DNA of 64,000 bases from Mesorhizobium amorphae (GTDB lineage: Bacteria; Pseudomonadota; Alphaproteobacteria; Rhizobiales; Rhizobiaceae): NCBI RefSeq assembly GCF_014843845.1, contig NZ_JHQS01000129.1, forward strand, positions 42,976-106,975, given 5' to 3'. The translations under genes were made by a program, and so were the position numbers. The notes beneath the pieces are model-generated. The model searched no databases. It was given only the letters and a program-made list of their open reading frames with translations, and was not told where the DNA came from. The stretch's first letter is position 1; each line of letters starts with the position of its first letter. Of the stretch, positions 43,851-53,032 are shown in pieces.

Positions 43851-45026
43851 TCAGGAGCTTTTGCGTCTGGCTGAGCGGTAGAGCGCGAAAGCAATCAACA
43901 CCGCATCGAGCCCGGCGATCACCGCCGGCAGGCCGAGCGGGCCGATCGCCTGCATCAGCGCACCGGCGCCGGGCGGGCCGACAATGCCGCCGGCGCCCCA
44001 CATCAGCGCGAAGGCGGCATTGCCGGCGACAAGTGCCGTTCCCTTGAAGCGGCTGCCAAGCTCGACCAGCGCCATCGTGTAGACGCCGTAGCCGACCGCG
44101 CCCATTACCACCAGGACCGGCCAGACCAGCGGCGTCGTGATCAGCACCGGCAGCGATAACGCGCAAGCCGCCGTCGCCAGCGCGCAAAAAACGATCATCG
44201 CCCGGCCGCCGAAGCGTTCGGCCATCAGCCCAAGCGGAATCTGCAAGAGGATGTTGCCGGCCGACAGCGCCGTCACCAGCGCCGCCAGCTTCGCCTCGGG
44301 TAAGCCGTAGCCGGTACCGAAGACAGGGATAAGCGCATAGGTGCTTTGCTGCACCGCCGCCGAAACCAATACCGCCAACAGCAGCGCGGGCGCCAGCCTG
44401 GCGAAGCCGACAAGGCCGCCGGAAGCCTGGCCGTCCTCCTCGAAACCGGTCAACCTCGACGACACGGCGCGCAGGATCAGCGCGCAGAGCGCAAAGCCTG
44501 ATATCGCCGCGACGAAGGGAGGCCAGCCCGACGCCCCGACGGTGATCAGGATCAGCGGTCCCGCCGCATAGCCGGCACCCATCAGCGCGTTGAACACGCC
44601 CATCACCCGGCCGCGGCGCGATGGCGGCGCCAGCGACAGCGCCCAGACCTCGCCGAGCACATAGAGCGGGTTGATGACCACGCCGACGAGAAAGCGGAGG
44701 ATGAACCACGCGACCCAATCCTGCAGATAGCCGATGGCCAGGAAGCACAGCGCCCCGGTCAGCGAACAGCCGACGGCGAGATTGCGCGCGCCAACGAGGC
44801 GCACGGCGGCCGGCACGAACGGGGCCGAGAGTAGCAGGCCAACCGGCATCATCGCGGCGGAAAGCCCGATCGGCGCCGGCGACATGCCTTGCCGCTGCAT
44901 CAAGAGCGTGAACAGCGGATAGCTCAGCCCTTGCGCGGCGCCGAACATGGCAAGCGCCGCGGTGACGCCGGCAAGCGCTGCCCATGGCGTTGCCGCCTCG
45001 CCATCGCGCGAATCGGTCGCGACCAT
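43851..45026 (-). CDS. MFS transporter (second of a tandem pair)
   Basis: 391-residue major facilitator, 12 helices, closely matching the gene at 42615 in helix order and in the APPSRRGRVMGVFNALMGAG block. ATG 45026 has AGGGA upstream and is preferred over a frame to 45065. The 75-bp gap between the paralogs has no terminator, so they may be cotranscribed. The divergent MttB-family gene starts 245 bp away, so one or both could move its substrate (inference only). Confidence 0.85.
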   Translation of the reverse strand: MVATDSRDGEAATPWAALAGVTAALAMFGAAQGLSYPLFTLLMQRQGMSPAPIGLSAAMMPVGLLLSAPFVPAAVRLVGARNLAVGCSLTGALCFLAIGYLQDWVAWFILRFLVGVVINPLYVLGEVWALSLAPPSRRGRVMGVFNALMGAGYAAGPLILITVGASGWPPFVAAISGFALCALILRAVSSRLTGFEEDGQASGGLVGFARLAPALLLAVLVSAAVQQSTYALIPVFGTGYGLPEAKLAALVTALSAGNILLQIPLGLMAERFGGRAMIVFCALATAACALSLPVLITTPLVWPVLVVMGAVGYGVYTMALVELGSRFKGTALVAGNAAFALMWGAGGIVGPPGAGALMQAIGPLGLPAVIAGLDAVLIAFALYRSARRKSS

Positions 45027-45271
45027 GCTGCCATCCCTGTGAAAACGCCTACCTGCGGCCGGCAAGCTATCCGGCTAGCGGTTCGATCCGGGAAAAGGAA
45101 GGGCCGCCCCGGCAAATCCGCTGCGCCAAGTCACCTGGGCGCGCAGGTACCAGCAATCCTGCTGCCCTTCCGGCATGTCGCTTCCATCGCCCTAGTGGTC
45201 GCCGCCTCCGTACCGGCAGCATTGCCGCCGGTCCATTATGCCGCCCACTTTCGCATTCCATGAGGCCTGTC

Positions 45272-46849
45272 ATGACCGCCGCCCTTCATCCCGCCGAACC
45301 GGCACTGGCAACCGACCGCGCCCGGCGCGGCGGCCGCGCGGGAAAGCGCGCCGGCGGCTCGGCCGCGTTCGAGCAGCCGCCCTTTCGTCAACTCAGAAAC
45401 CCGCTGACGCCGACCAAGCTGGTGTCCGACGACGAGCTGGAATCGATCCACCTCGCCTCCTTGCGGGTGCTCAGGGAAATCGGCGTCGACGTGCTGCATG
45501 ACGAGGCACGGCACATCATGAAGGCCCATGGCGCCGATGTGCGCGAAGGCAGCGAGCGGGTGCGCTTCGACAGCGACATGATCCTCGAACTGGTTTCACA
45601 TTGCCCGCCGGAATTCACCATCCACGCCCGCAACCCGGTGCACAATGTGCGCTTCGGCGGCAACAATCTGATCATCTCGATGATGGCCTCGGCGCCCAAC
45701 TGCTCCGATATCGATCGCGGCCGCCGGCCCGGCAGCCAGGCGGACTACCGCAACTTCCTGCGCTTGGCGCAGATGCACAACATCCTGAACTGTACCGGCG
45801 GCTATCCGGTCGAGCCGATCGACATCCATCCGTCGGTCCGCCACCTCGAATGCATCCGCGACCTCAGCCTGCTCACCGACAAGGTGTTCCACATCTATTC
45901 GCTCGGCAAGGAGCGCAATGTCGACGGCATCGAGATCGCCAGGATCGCGCGCGGCATCAGCCACGAACAGTTGCTCGAGCAACCGTCGGTATTCACCATC
46001 ATCAACACCAACTCGCCGCTCAAGCTCGACGTGCCGATGATGGAAGGCATCATCCAGATGTCGAGCAAGGGCCAGGTCGTCATCGTCACGCCGTTCACGC
46101 TGTCCGGCGCCATGGCCCCGGTGACCATCGCCGGCGCGCTGGTGCAGCAGAACGCCGAGGCATTGTCCGGCATCGCCTTCGCTCAAATGGTGAGGAAGGG
46201 CGCGCCTGTCGGCTATGGCGGCTTCACCTCCAATGTCGACATGAAGTCCGGCGCGCCGGCCTTCGGCACACCCGAATACATGAAGGCGCAGTTGGTCGGC
46301 GGCCAGCTCGCCCGCCGCTACAACATCCCCTACCGCACCTCCAACACCTGCGCCGCCAACACGGTCGACGCGCAGGCCGCCTATGAAAGCGTGTTCTCGC
46401 TGTGGGGCGCCATCCAGGGCGGTGGCAATCTGATGATGCATGCGGCCGGCTGGCTCGAAGGCGGCCTGCGCTGCTCCTACGAGAAGACCATCCTCGACAT
46501 CGACCTGCTGCAGATGGTGACCGAATTCCTGACCCCGCTCGACCTGTCCGAGGAGGCGCTGGGCTTCGACGCCATCCAGTCGGTCGGCCCGGGCGGCCAT
46601 TTCTTCGGCACCCAGCACACACAGGACCGCTACAAGACCGCGTTCTATTCGCCGATCCTTTCCGACTGGCGCAATTTCGAGACCTGGGCGGAAGCCGGAT
46701 CGCCGACGGCGATCGAGAAGGCAAACAAGGTCTGGAAGGAGCGGCTGGCTTCCTATGAGGAACCCTACATCGACCCGGCGATCCGCGAGGAACTCAACGA
46801 CTTCGTCGACAAGCGCCGCGCCGAAGGCGGCGCACCGACCGATTTCTGA
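45272..46849 (+). CDS. MttB-family (non-pyrrolysine) methyltransferase
   Basis: 525-residue TIM-barrel protein of the trimethylamine methyltransferase superfamily. The basic Arg/Gly-rich N-terminus, SDDELESIHLASLRVLREIGVDV and the C-terminal GPGGHFFGTQHTQDRYKTAFY block are typical of rhizobial members. The reading frame has no internal amber codon, so it lacks pyrrolysine and is expected to use a quaternary amine such as glycine betaine, passing the methyl group to a corrinoid or folate system. ATG 45272 has GAGG 8 nt upstream. It leads the run dehydrogenase (46932), DddP-like M24 (49513). No corrinoid protein gene is adjacent. Confidence 0.87.
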   Translation: MTAALHPAEPALATDRARRGGRAGKRAGGSAAFEQPPFRQLRNPLTPTKLVSDDELESIHLASLRVLREIGVDVLHDEARHIMKAHGADVREGSERVRFDSDMILELVSHCPPEFTIHARNPVHNVRFGGNNLIISMMASAPNCSDIDRGRRPGSQADYRNFLRLAQMHNILNCTGGYPVEPIDIHPSVRHLECIRDLSLLTDKVFHIYSLGKERNVDGIEIARIARGISHEQLLEQPSVFTIINTNSPLKLDVPMMEGIIQMSSKGQVVIVTPFTLSGAMAPVTIAGALVQQNAEALSGIAFAQMVRKGAPVGYGGFTSNVDMKSGAPAFGTPEYMKAQLVGGQLARRYNIPYRTSNTCAANTVDAQAAYESVFSLWGAIQGGGNLMMHAAGWLEGGLRCSYEKTILDIDLLQMVTEFLTPLDLSEEALGFDAIQSVGPGGHFFGTQHTQDRYKTAFYSPILSDWRNFETWAEAGSPTAIEKANKVWKERLASYEEPYIDPAIREELNDFVDKRRAEGGAPTDF

Positions 46850-46931
46850 TCGCCATGATCGGCCGTGCCGGTTGTTCGCGACCTGCTTTCACTCATTCTG
46901 ACTCCACATTGCACAAAACGGACCTATCTTC

Positions 46932-49502
46932 ATGAAATCTCACGTTAAAGCGGTTGTCATCGGCGGCGGTGTCGTCGGCTGCTCGGTGCTCTACCACCTG
47001 GCCAAGGCCGGCTGGACCGACATCATGCTGATCGAGCGTTCGGAGCTGACCTCCGGCTCGTCCTGGCACGCTGCGGGCGGCTTCCACACGCTGAACGGCG
47101 ATCCCAACGTCGCCAAGCTGCAGGCCTACACGGTCCAGCTCTACAAGGAGATCGAGGAGATTTCCGGCCAGTCCTGCTCGCTGCACCTCACCGGCGGCGT
47201 GATGATGGCCGATACGCCGGAGCGCATGGACTTCCTGCGCCTTGCCCACGCCAAGGGCCGCTATCTCGGCATGGACACCGAACTGATCACGCCGTCCGAG
47301 GCCAAGGCGATGTTCCCGCTGATGGACGAGAGCAATTTTGTTGGCGCCATGTGGGATCCGGTCGAGGGCCATCTCGACCCGTCCGGCACGACCATCGCCT
47401 ACTCCAAGGCGGCGAAGAAGCTCGGCGCCGAGATCGTGCTGCGCAACCGCGTCGTCGAACTGACGCAAGAGGTCGACGGCACCTGGAACGTCGTCACCGA
47501 GCAAGGCACGGTCAAGGCCGAGCATGTCGTCAATTGCGGCGGCCTGTGGGCGCGCGAGATCGGCCGAATGGTCGGCGTCGAACTGCCGGTCCTGGCCATG
47601 GAGCACATGTATCTGCTCACCGAGCCGATGCCGGAGGTCGAGGAATTCAACAAGTCGACCAGCCGCGAGATGATCGGCGTGCTCGACTTCAAGGGCGAGA
47701 TCTACACCCGCCAGGAGCGCAACGGCATCCTGCTCGGCACCTACGAGAAAGCCTGCAAGCCGTGGTCGCCGGTCAACACGCCCTGGGATTTCGGCCACGA
47801 GCTGCTGCAGCCCGACATCGACCGCATCGCGCCGTCGCTGGAGATCGGCTTCAAGCATTTCCCCGGCATCGAAAAGGCCGGCATCAAGCAGATCATCAAC
47901 GGCCCCTTCACCTTCGCACTCGACGGCAACCCGCTGGTCGGGCCGGTGCAGGGCCTGACCAATTTCTGGTGCGCCTGCGCCGTCATGGCCGGCTTCAGCC
48001 AGGGCGGCGGCGTCGGTCTCGCGCTGTCGAACTGGATGGTGCATGGCGATCCCGGCTTCGACGTCTGGGGCATGGATGTCGCGCGCTTCGGCGAATGGGC
48101 GAGCCTGCGCTACACCAACGCCAAGGTCCGTGAAAACTATTCGCGCCGTTTCTCGATCCGCTTCCCCAATGAGGAACTGCCCGCCGCTCGGCCGGCGCAG
48201 ACGACGCCGCTCTACGACACCATGCTGGCCAACAATGCGGTGATGGGCGACTCTTGGGGCCTCGAGACTCCGCTTTGGTTCGCGCCGAAGGGCAAGGAGC
48301 CGAAGGACATCGTCTCCTTCCACCGCTCGAACGACTTCGGCCCGATCGGCGACGAAGTGCGCGCCACCCGCGAGCGCGTCGGCGTCACCGAGATCGCCAA
48401 CTTCGCCAAATACGAAGTCTCCGGACCGGCGGCGGAGGATTTCCTCAATCGTCTGATGACCAACCGCATGCCGAAGACCGGCCGCATCGTGCTGACGCCG
48501 ATGGTCAACGAGTTCGGCAAGCTGATCGGTGATTTCACCATCGCCAAGGCGGCTGAAGACCGTTTCATGATCTGGGGCTCGTCCGCCGCGCAAAAGTACC
48601 ACATGCGCTGGTTCGAGAAGCATCTGCCGAAAAATGGTTCTGTCCACATCCACCGCTTCGACCAGACGCTGGTCGGTCTTTCGATCGCCGGGCCGAAATC
48701 CCGCGACCTTTTGCAGAAGTTGGTCGATGTCGACATCTCGACCAAGGCATTCCGCTTCATGGATTTCCGCGAAATGGCGGTCGGCGGGGCGCCCTGCATG
48801 GTCAACCGCATCACCTATACCGGCGATCTCGGCTACGAAATCTGGATGGCGCCGGCCTATCAGCGCCTGGTCTACAAGGCCATCAAGGACGCCGGCGAGG
48901 AATTCGGCCTGGTCGATTTCGGCATGCGCGCGCTTTTGTCGATGCGCCTCGAAAAGAACTTCCCGACCTGGTTCCGCGAGTTGCGGCCGATCTACGGCCC
49001 GTTCGAAGGCTCGATGGACCGCTTCATCAAGCTGGAGAAGAACGACTTCATCGGCCGCGAGGCATCGGCGAAGGAGCACGCCGAAGGACCAAAACTGCGC
49101 CGCGTCTCCTTCATCGTCGATGCGGCGGACGCCGACGTCATGGGCGACGAACCAATCTGGGCCAAGGTCAGCAAGGATTACGGCACGGTGGAAAAGCCGC
49201 ATGGCTACGGCGCGCCGCGCTTCGACACGTCAGGCAAGGAAGTGCGCGGCTCCAAGGCCGCCGAAGGCGCTTCCGCCGTGCGCGGCATCGTCGACGGCGA
49301 CTGGCGCGTCGTCGGCTGGGTCACGTCGGGCGGCTATGCGCACTACGTCCAGAAGTCGATGGCGCAAGGCTATGTGCCGGCAGCCCTTGCCGAGGATGAA
49401 AGCGCCGGCCTGTTCGAGATCGAGATCCTCGGCCATCGCCGCCCGGCCCGCATCAATGTCGAAGCACCCTTCGATCCGAGCGGCGAGAAGATGCGGACCT
49501 GA
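46932..49502 (+). CDS. Dimethylglycine/sarcosine-type dehydrogenase with GcvT domain
   Basis: 856-residue FAD enzyme. The N-terminal DAO-type domain (1-400) shows the dinucleotide motif VVIGGGVVGCSV (residues 8-19) and SGSSWHAAGGFH, the likely covalent-flavin His region. The C-terminal half (about 430-850) is a GcvT-like folate-binding aminomethyltransferase with YTGDLGYEIW and a terminal EIEILGHRRPARI. The expected reaction is oxidative demethylation of an N-methylglycine, with the methyl group captured on tetrahydrofolate. Starts 82 nt after the MttB gene and ends 10 nt before the M24 gene, so one operon is likely. Confidence 0.9.
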   Translation: MKSHVKAVVIGGGVVGCSVLYHLAKAGWTDIMLIERSELTSGSSWHAAGGFHTLNGDPNVAKLQAYTVQLYKEIEEISGQSCSLHLTGGVMMADTPERMDFLRLAHAKGRYLGMDTELITPSEAKAMFPLMDESNFVGAMWDPVEGHLDPSGTTIAYSKAAKKLGAEIVLRNRVVELTQEVDGTWNVVTEQGTVKAEHVVNCGGLWAREIGRMVGVELPVLAMEHMYLLTEPMPEVEEFNKSTSREMIGVLDFKGEIYTRQERNGILLGTYEKACKPWSPVNTPWDFGHELLQPDIDRIAPSLEIGFKHFPGIEKAGIKQIINGPFTFALDGNPLVGPVQGLTNFWCACAVMAGFSQGGGVGLALSNWMVHGDPGFDVWGMDVARFGEWASLRYTNAKVRENYSRRFSIRFPNEELPAARPAQTTPLYDTMLANNAVMGDSWGLETPLWFAPKGKEPKDIVSFHRSNDFGPIGDEVRATRERVGVTEIANFAKYEVSGPAAEDFLNRLMTNRMPKTGRIVLTPMVNEFGKLIGDFTIAKAAEDRFMIWGSSAAQKYHMRWFEKHLPKNGSVHIHRFDQTLVGLSIAGPKSRDLLQKLVDVDISTKAFRFMDFREMAVGGAPCMVNRITYTGDLGYEIWMAPAYQRLVYKAIKDAGEEFGLVDFGMRALLSMRLEKNFPTWFRELRPIYGPFEGSMDRFIKLEKNDFIGREASAKEHAEGPKLRRVSFIVDAADADVMGDEPIWAKVSKDYGTVEKPHGYGAPRFDTSGKEVRGSKAAEGASAVRGIVDGDWRVVGWVTSGGYAHYVQKSMAQGYVPAALAEDESAGLFEIEILGHRRPARINVEAPFDPSGEKMRT

Positions 49503-49512
49503 GGTTTCGACC

Positions 49513-50868
49513 ATGGACAGCGCGGCGCCAAAGGGAAGCTTCGGCCGGCACCGCAAGATCATGCCGTTCGAGCCAGGCTCGATCGAGGCGCTGCGCGAGG
49601 ACTCGCGCCAGAAGGCGGCTTCGCTCAACCAGCATGTTCTTGGCTACGGTGCGATTGCCGAAGGCGAGTGGGCAGCGGCAGGCATTGCCGCGCCCGACCT
49701 TCCAGCGATGCGAAAATACCGGCTCGAGCGCATCCGCGCCGAGCTGAAGCGCCGCGGCTATGCCGGCGCCCTGCTCTACGATCCCGTCAACATCCGCTAT
49801 GCCACCGACTCGACCAACATGCAGCTCTGGGTCGCGCACAATCCGACACGGCATTGTTTCGTCGCCACCGAAGGCCCGGTGGTGCTGTTCGACTATTTTT
49901 CCTGCGAGCACCTGTCCGACCATTCCGGCGTCGTCGACGAAGTACGCCCGGCCGTGTCGTGGATGTATCTCTACAGCGGTGAACTGACGGAACTGAAAGT
50001 GCGCCGCTGGGCCGGCAGCATCGCCGATCTGGTGAAGGAACATGGCGGCGGCAACAGCCGCATCGCGGTCGACCACATCAATCCGGAAGGCGTAGAGGAA
50101 CTGGCCCGCCTTGGCATCTCCATCGGCAATGGCGAAGCGGTGATGGAGAATGCGCGGCTGATCAAATCATCAGACGAGATCCTCGCCATGCGCCGCGCCA
50201 TCGTCGCTTGCGAAGCGGCGATGGGCGAGATGGAGCAGGCGCTGAAGCCCGGCATTTCCGAGAACGAACTTTGGGCCGAACTCCACCGCGGCAACATTGC
50301 GCGCGGCGGCGAATGGATCGAGACGCGGTTGCTGTCGTCCGGCCCTCGCACCAACCCATGGTTCCAGGAGTGCTCGTCACGCGTCATCGAAGCTGGCGAC
50401 CTCGTCGCCTTCGACACCGACCTGATCGGCCCTTACGGCTTCTGCGCCGACCTGTCGCGCACCTGGCTTTGCGGCGACGGGAGGCCGACGAACGAGCAGC
50501 GTGATCTCTATCGCATCGCCGCAGACCAGATTGCCCAAAACACCGCGCTGATGCAGCCGGGCACGTCCTTCCGCGACCTTGTCGAACGCTCCGCGGTACC
50601 GCCTGGCGATTGCTTTCCGACCCGCTACGGCGTGCTCTATCACGGCGTCGGTCTGGCCGACGAGTATCCGACGCTGCCGCATGCGAGCGACTGGACGGCG
50701 GATACGCCGGACGGCGTGATCGAACCTGGTATGGTGCTCTGCGTCGAAAGCTATATAGGCCGGCTGGGCGGGCACGAGGGCGTCAAGATCGAGGAGCAGA
50801 TCCTGATCACCGAGACCGGCAACGAGCAGCTATCGACCTACCCGCTCGACGAGCGGCTGCTGGGCTGA
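49513..50868 (+). CDS. M24-family protein, DddP-like (possible DMSP lyase)
   Basis: 451 aa, with a creatinase-like N-terminal domain and a pita-bread M24 domain. The metal ligands are D301, D303, D313, H377, E412 and E427, and D383 lies in HGVGLADEYP. As I recall the published DddP lyase, its ligands are D295, D297, D307, H371, E406 and E421 with catalytic D377, so every position is offset by exactly six. Stretches such as IRYATDSTNMQ, GGEWIETRLL and SGPRTNPWFQEC also match DddP from memory. DddP turns DMSP into DMS and acrylate. The alternative is a Xaa-Pro peptidase or betaine-type hydrolase, which the operon partners would also suit. Its 3' end lies in a 47-bp tandem duplication. Confidence 0.8.
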   Translation: MDSAAPKGSFGRHRKIMPFEPGSIEALREDSRQKAASLNQHVLGYGAIAEGEWAAAGIAAPDLPAMRKYRLERIRAELKRRGYAGALLYDPVNIRYATDSTNMQLWVAHNPTRHCFVATEGPVVLFDYFSCEHLSDHSGVVDEVRPAVSWMYLYSGELTELKVRRWAGSIADLVKEHGGGNSRIAVDHINPEGVEELARLGISIGNGEAVMENARLIKSSDEILAMRRAIVACEAAMGEMEQALKPGISENELWAELHRGNIARGGEWIETRLLSSGPRTNPWFQECSSRVIEAGDLVAFDTDLIGPYGFCADLSRTWLCGDGRPTNEQRDLYRIAADQIAQNTALMQPGTSFRDLVERSAVPPGDCFPTRYGVLYHGVGLADEYPTLPHASDWTADTPDGVIEPGMVLCVESYIGRLGGHEGVKIEEQILITETGNEQLSTYPLDERLLG

Positions 50869-50937
50869 GCCTATCCGAGACCCGCGACAGGCTCGACGAG
50901 CGGCTGCTGGGCTGAGCCTATCCGAGACCCGCGACAG
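50844..50937. repeat. Perfect 47-bp tandem duplication at a convergent junction
   Basis: 50844-50890 and 50891-50937 are identical. Each copy holds the last codons and stop of the M24 gene and, on the other strand, the last codons and stop of the PhnD-like gene. The duplication therefore leaves both proteins intact and only spaces the two stop codons further apart. Confidence 0.95.
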
Positions 50938-51718
50938 CTTCCCGCAAGGCGGCCACCGTCTTCTCCGGCGTCGTCCTGGCGGTGATGAACGGCAGGCCCT
51001 TGCGCCGGCCCGTCCAGCCGACGACCTTCACCTGCCGCGCCGCGGGTTCGAAACGTTGCGCCAGCGCCCAGCTCTCGCAGTCGATGGCCGCGACATCCGC
51101 CTTGCCCTCGGCGATGGCGACGATCGAGGACCGATGGCCGCCGCTCGGGCTGCGCGAAACGAAGAGGTCGAGGCTCTCGCCCATTGCCTCCAGATCGCGC
51201 TTCAGTCCGAGAAAGCCTGACATGGACCCGGTGTCGTTGAAGGTGAAGCGCTTGCCGCGCAGGAGATCGAGCGGGATCAGCGGAGCGCCGTCAACCGGCG
51301 ACGCAACCGATGGCCTGCCATCCGCCGGCATCACCAGCGCGCTGGAATAGAGCTCGCCCTGCCCGCCTTCATAGGCATCGTAGTTCGGCTGGGCGACAAC
51401 CTGGACATGCGCGGACAGGCCGAGATCCATCGGCCCCCAGCAGGTCTGCCCGAAGAGCAGCGCCGGGTGCAGCCAGAGCTTGTGAAAGTCCAGTTCGTCC
51501 GGCGGCAGCGTCGCCGGATCGGGCGCGATGACCTTGCCCTCGGCGTCGCGAATGCCGCCCGGCACCGGCGGCAGGTCGCCATTGACGCGGGCAAGCGCTT
51601 CGGGCGCGTCGATGCCCTTTTTACGGAAGGTGTCGCGCAGCAACACCCATTGCGCGTCGACCTCGCCGCGCATTTCGGGCCAGTCATACATCGGCAAAGC
51701 CGCAACGAATTCACTCAT
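50918..51718 (-). CDS. PhnD/SsuA-like binding protein without signal peptide
   Basis: 266-residue periplasmic-binding-protein fold (phosphate/phosphonate type): FVAALPMYDWPEM at the start, LGLSAHVQVVAQPNYDAYEGGQG, GKRFTFNDTGSMSGFLGLKRDL in pieces and GKADVAAIDCESWALAQRF. These fit the PhnD-like superfamily. There is no hydrophobic signal sequence at the ATG, nor an in-frame upstream extension, so it appears cytoplasmic. No permease or ATPase genes are adjacent. It may be a ligand-binding or sensor protein and not a transporter part. Confidence 0.78.
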   Translation of the reverse strand: MSEFVAALPMYDWPEMRGEVDAQWVLLRDTFRKKGIDAPEALARVNGDLPPVPGGIRDAEGKVIAPDPATLPPDELDFHKLWLHPALLFGQTCWGPMDLGLSAHVQVVAQPNYDAYEGGQGELYSSALVMPADGRPSVASPVDGAPLIPLDLLRGKRFTFNDTGSMSGFLGLKRDLEAMGESLDLFVSRSPSGGHRSSIVAIAEGKADVAAIDCESWALAQRFEPAARQVKVVGWTGRRKGLPFITARTTPEKTVAALREAVAGLG

Positions 51719-51750
51719 GCCGGGATTGGACCGCTATTGTTGGAAACTGA

Positions 51751-51772
51751 CGATGCGAGCTGCCTCGCATCG
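51751..51772 (-). terminator. Hairpin downstream of the desaturase gene
   Basis: A perfect 9-bp stem CGATGCGAG/CTCGCATCG with a CTGC loop, 21 bp beyond the desaturase stop. No T-run follows, so it is a possible terminator or processing hairpin. Confidence 0.35.
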
Positions 51773-51793
51773 CCGCCGGCAATGCCGCAGAAA

Positions 51794-52804
51794 TCATTCC
51801 TTCGGCGGTTCGGCGGGAACAGGCGCGCTGCCAAGCCCGGAGACGCTGCGCGCCCTGACGCGTGGCTTGAACGCGCGGCCCGGCTCCGGCGCGCGCCGCA
51901 GCACCGGGTGGACGATCGGCTCCTTGGCCTTGAAGGCATAGGCCTTGAGCAGCGCGAAATAGTTCGGATAGGCATAGCCGTTGTTCATCCGCAGCCACTC
52001 GTCGCGACGGTCGCGAAACAGCTTCGGCAGCCGGTACCAGGCCACTGTCGGGCTCTTGTGATGAACGAAATGCAGATTGTTGTTGAGGAACAGGAAGGAC
52101 AGCGGCGAGCGCTCGACGATCACCGTGCGGCCCTCGGGATGTTCCGACCACTGGTGTTCGGCATAGGTGCGGATCGAAATCAGCGACTGGCCGAGCCATA
52201 CCGGCACCAGAATGTAGAGCCAGATCGGAATGCCGAAGCCGAACTGGACGACCGGCAACACCACGGCAAGTCCGATGGCGTGCAGCAGCCAAGCTTTGCG
52301 GATCGTCTTGTCGCCGGCCAGCATCTGCTTGGCGTCGTCGATGAAGAAGCCGACGCAGGACAGCCAGGGACCGAGGAAGAAGCGGCCAACCATGGTGTTG
52401 TTGATCTTGAGCAGGAATTTCATCGCCGGCGGCAAGTCGTCGTGGTGCCAGAGCGCCTTATAATAGCTTTCGGGATCGTCGAGCGGATCGGTCAGCCGCT
52501 CGTCCGCGTGATGCCGCAGATGAATGGTCTTGAACCGGCGGAACGGCCAGACAAGGCCGATCGGCAGGAAGACGAAGGCCTCGTTGACCCGTGCGTTGCG
52601 AGTCGGATGACCGTGCAACACTTCGTGCATGATCGATGATTGCAGAGCGGCGGTAGAAGCCAGGATGGCGAGGGCAAGGATCGGATAGGAGGGCCAGACA
52701 AGGAAGCCGGCCACGAGCCAGACACCGTAACAGAAAAGGGTGAGAAACACGGTCGGCCATTCGATGGCCGGTGTACTGCTGCGTCTCTTGCCTATGCTCG
52801 TCAT
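51794..52804 (-). CDS. Membrane fatty acid desaturase
   Basis: 336-residue di-iron desaturase/hydroxylase. Three histidine boxes are visible: HEVLHGH (60-66), HLRHH (95-99) and NNLHFVHH near residue 245. Four to six hydrophobic helices flank them and a soluble C-terminal tail follows. It would introduce a double bond or hydroxyl into membrane lipid chains. The ATG at 52804 is chosen; a GTG at 52816 is possible. The divergent XRE regulator gene lies 228 bp away and is a candidate controller. Confidence 0.85.
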   Translation of the reverse strand: MTSIGKRRSSTPAIEWPTVFLTLFCYGVWLVAGFLVWPSYPILALAILASTAALQSSIMHEVLHGHPTRNARVNEAFVFLPIGLVWPFRRFKTIHLRHHADERLTDPLDDPESYYKALWHHDDLPPAMKFLLKINNTMVGRFFLGPWLSCVGFFIDDAKQMLAGDKTIRKAWLLHAIGLAVVLPVVQFGFGIPIWLYILVPVWLGQSLISIRTYAEHQWSEHPEGRTVIVERSPLSFLFLNNNLHFVHHKSPTVAWYRLPKLFRDRRDEWLRMNNGYAYPNYFALLKAYAFKAKEPIVHPVLRRAPEPGRAFKPRVRARSVSGLGSAPVPAEPPKE

Positions 52805-52847
52805 GCTATCGACCACTGCCTTTCAGTCGCCGGAACCCCTCTGATTC

Positions 52848-52865
52848 CTGACAGCATTGTGTCAG
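52848..52865. promoter_or_regulatory. Inverted repeat in the desaturase-XRE gap
   Basis: CTGACA and TGTCAG are separated by 6 nt, 44 bp upstream of the desaturase start, with further short symmetries (TGCGCA twice near 52910 and TACATTGTA near 52938). One of these may be the operator of the XRE protein encoded at 53033. Confidence 0.3.
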
Positions 52866-53032
52866 GAGTGTTAGGTTGCAGCAACGCGACAATGCGCACA
52901 AACTGTTGAGACTGCGCATTTTCGGCCCCACATGTTATACATTGTAAACAGCGACGAGGATTCATTTACGCCTGAGACGCGATCCTGGCGGCCCAAGAGC
53001 AATTTTTTCCTCCCTCATACTGGAGCGAAACT

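Noticed and set aside
45272..46849. Pyrrolysine-containing trimethylamine methyltransferase
   Set aside because: No in-frame amber codon and no pyl genes or tRNA-Pyl in the window.
46893..49202. A 769-codon open frame antisense to the dehydrogenase gene
   Set aside because: No domain, repetitive His/Asp/Gly/Arg composition, and complete overlap with a clearly real gene; an effect of GC-rich third positions.
52933..52950. TGTT...AACA symmetry upstream of the XRE gene
   Set aside because: Only 4 bp of outer pairing; too weak to call an operator on its own.
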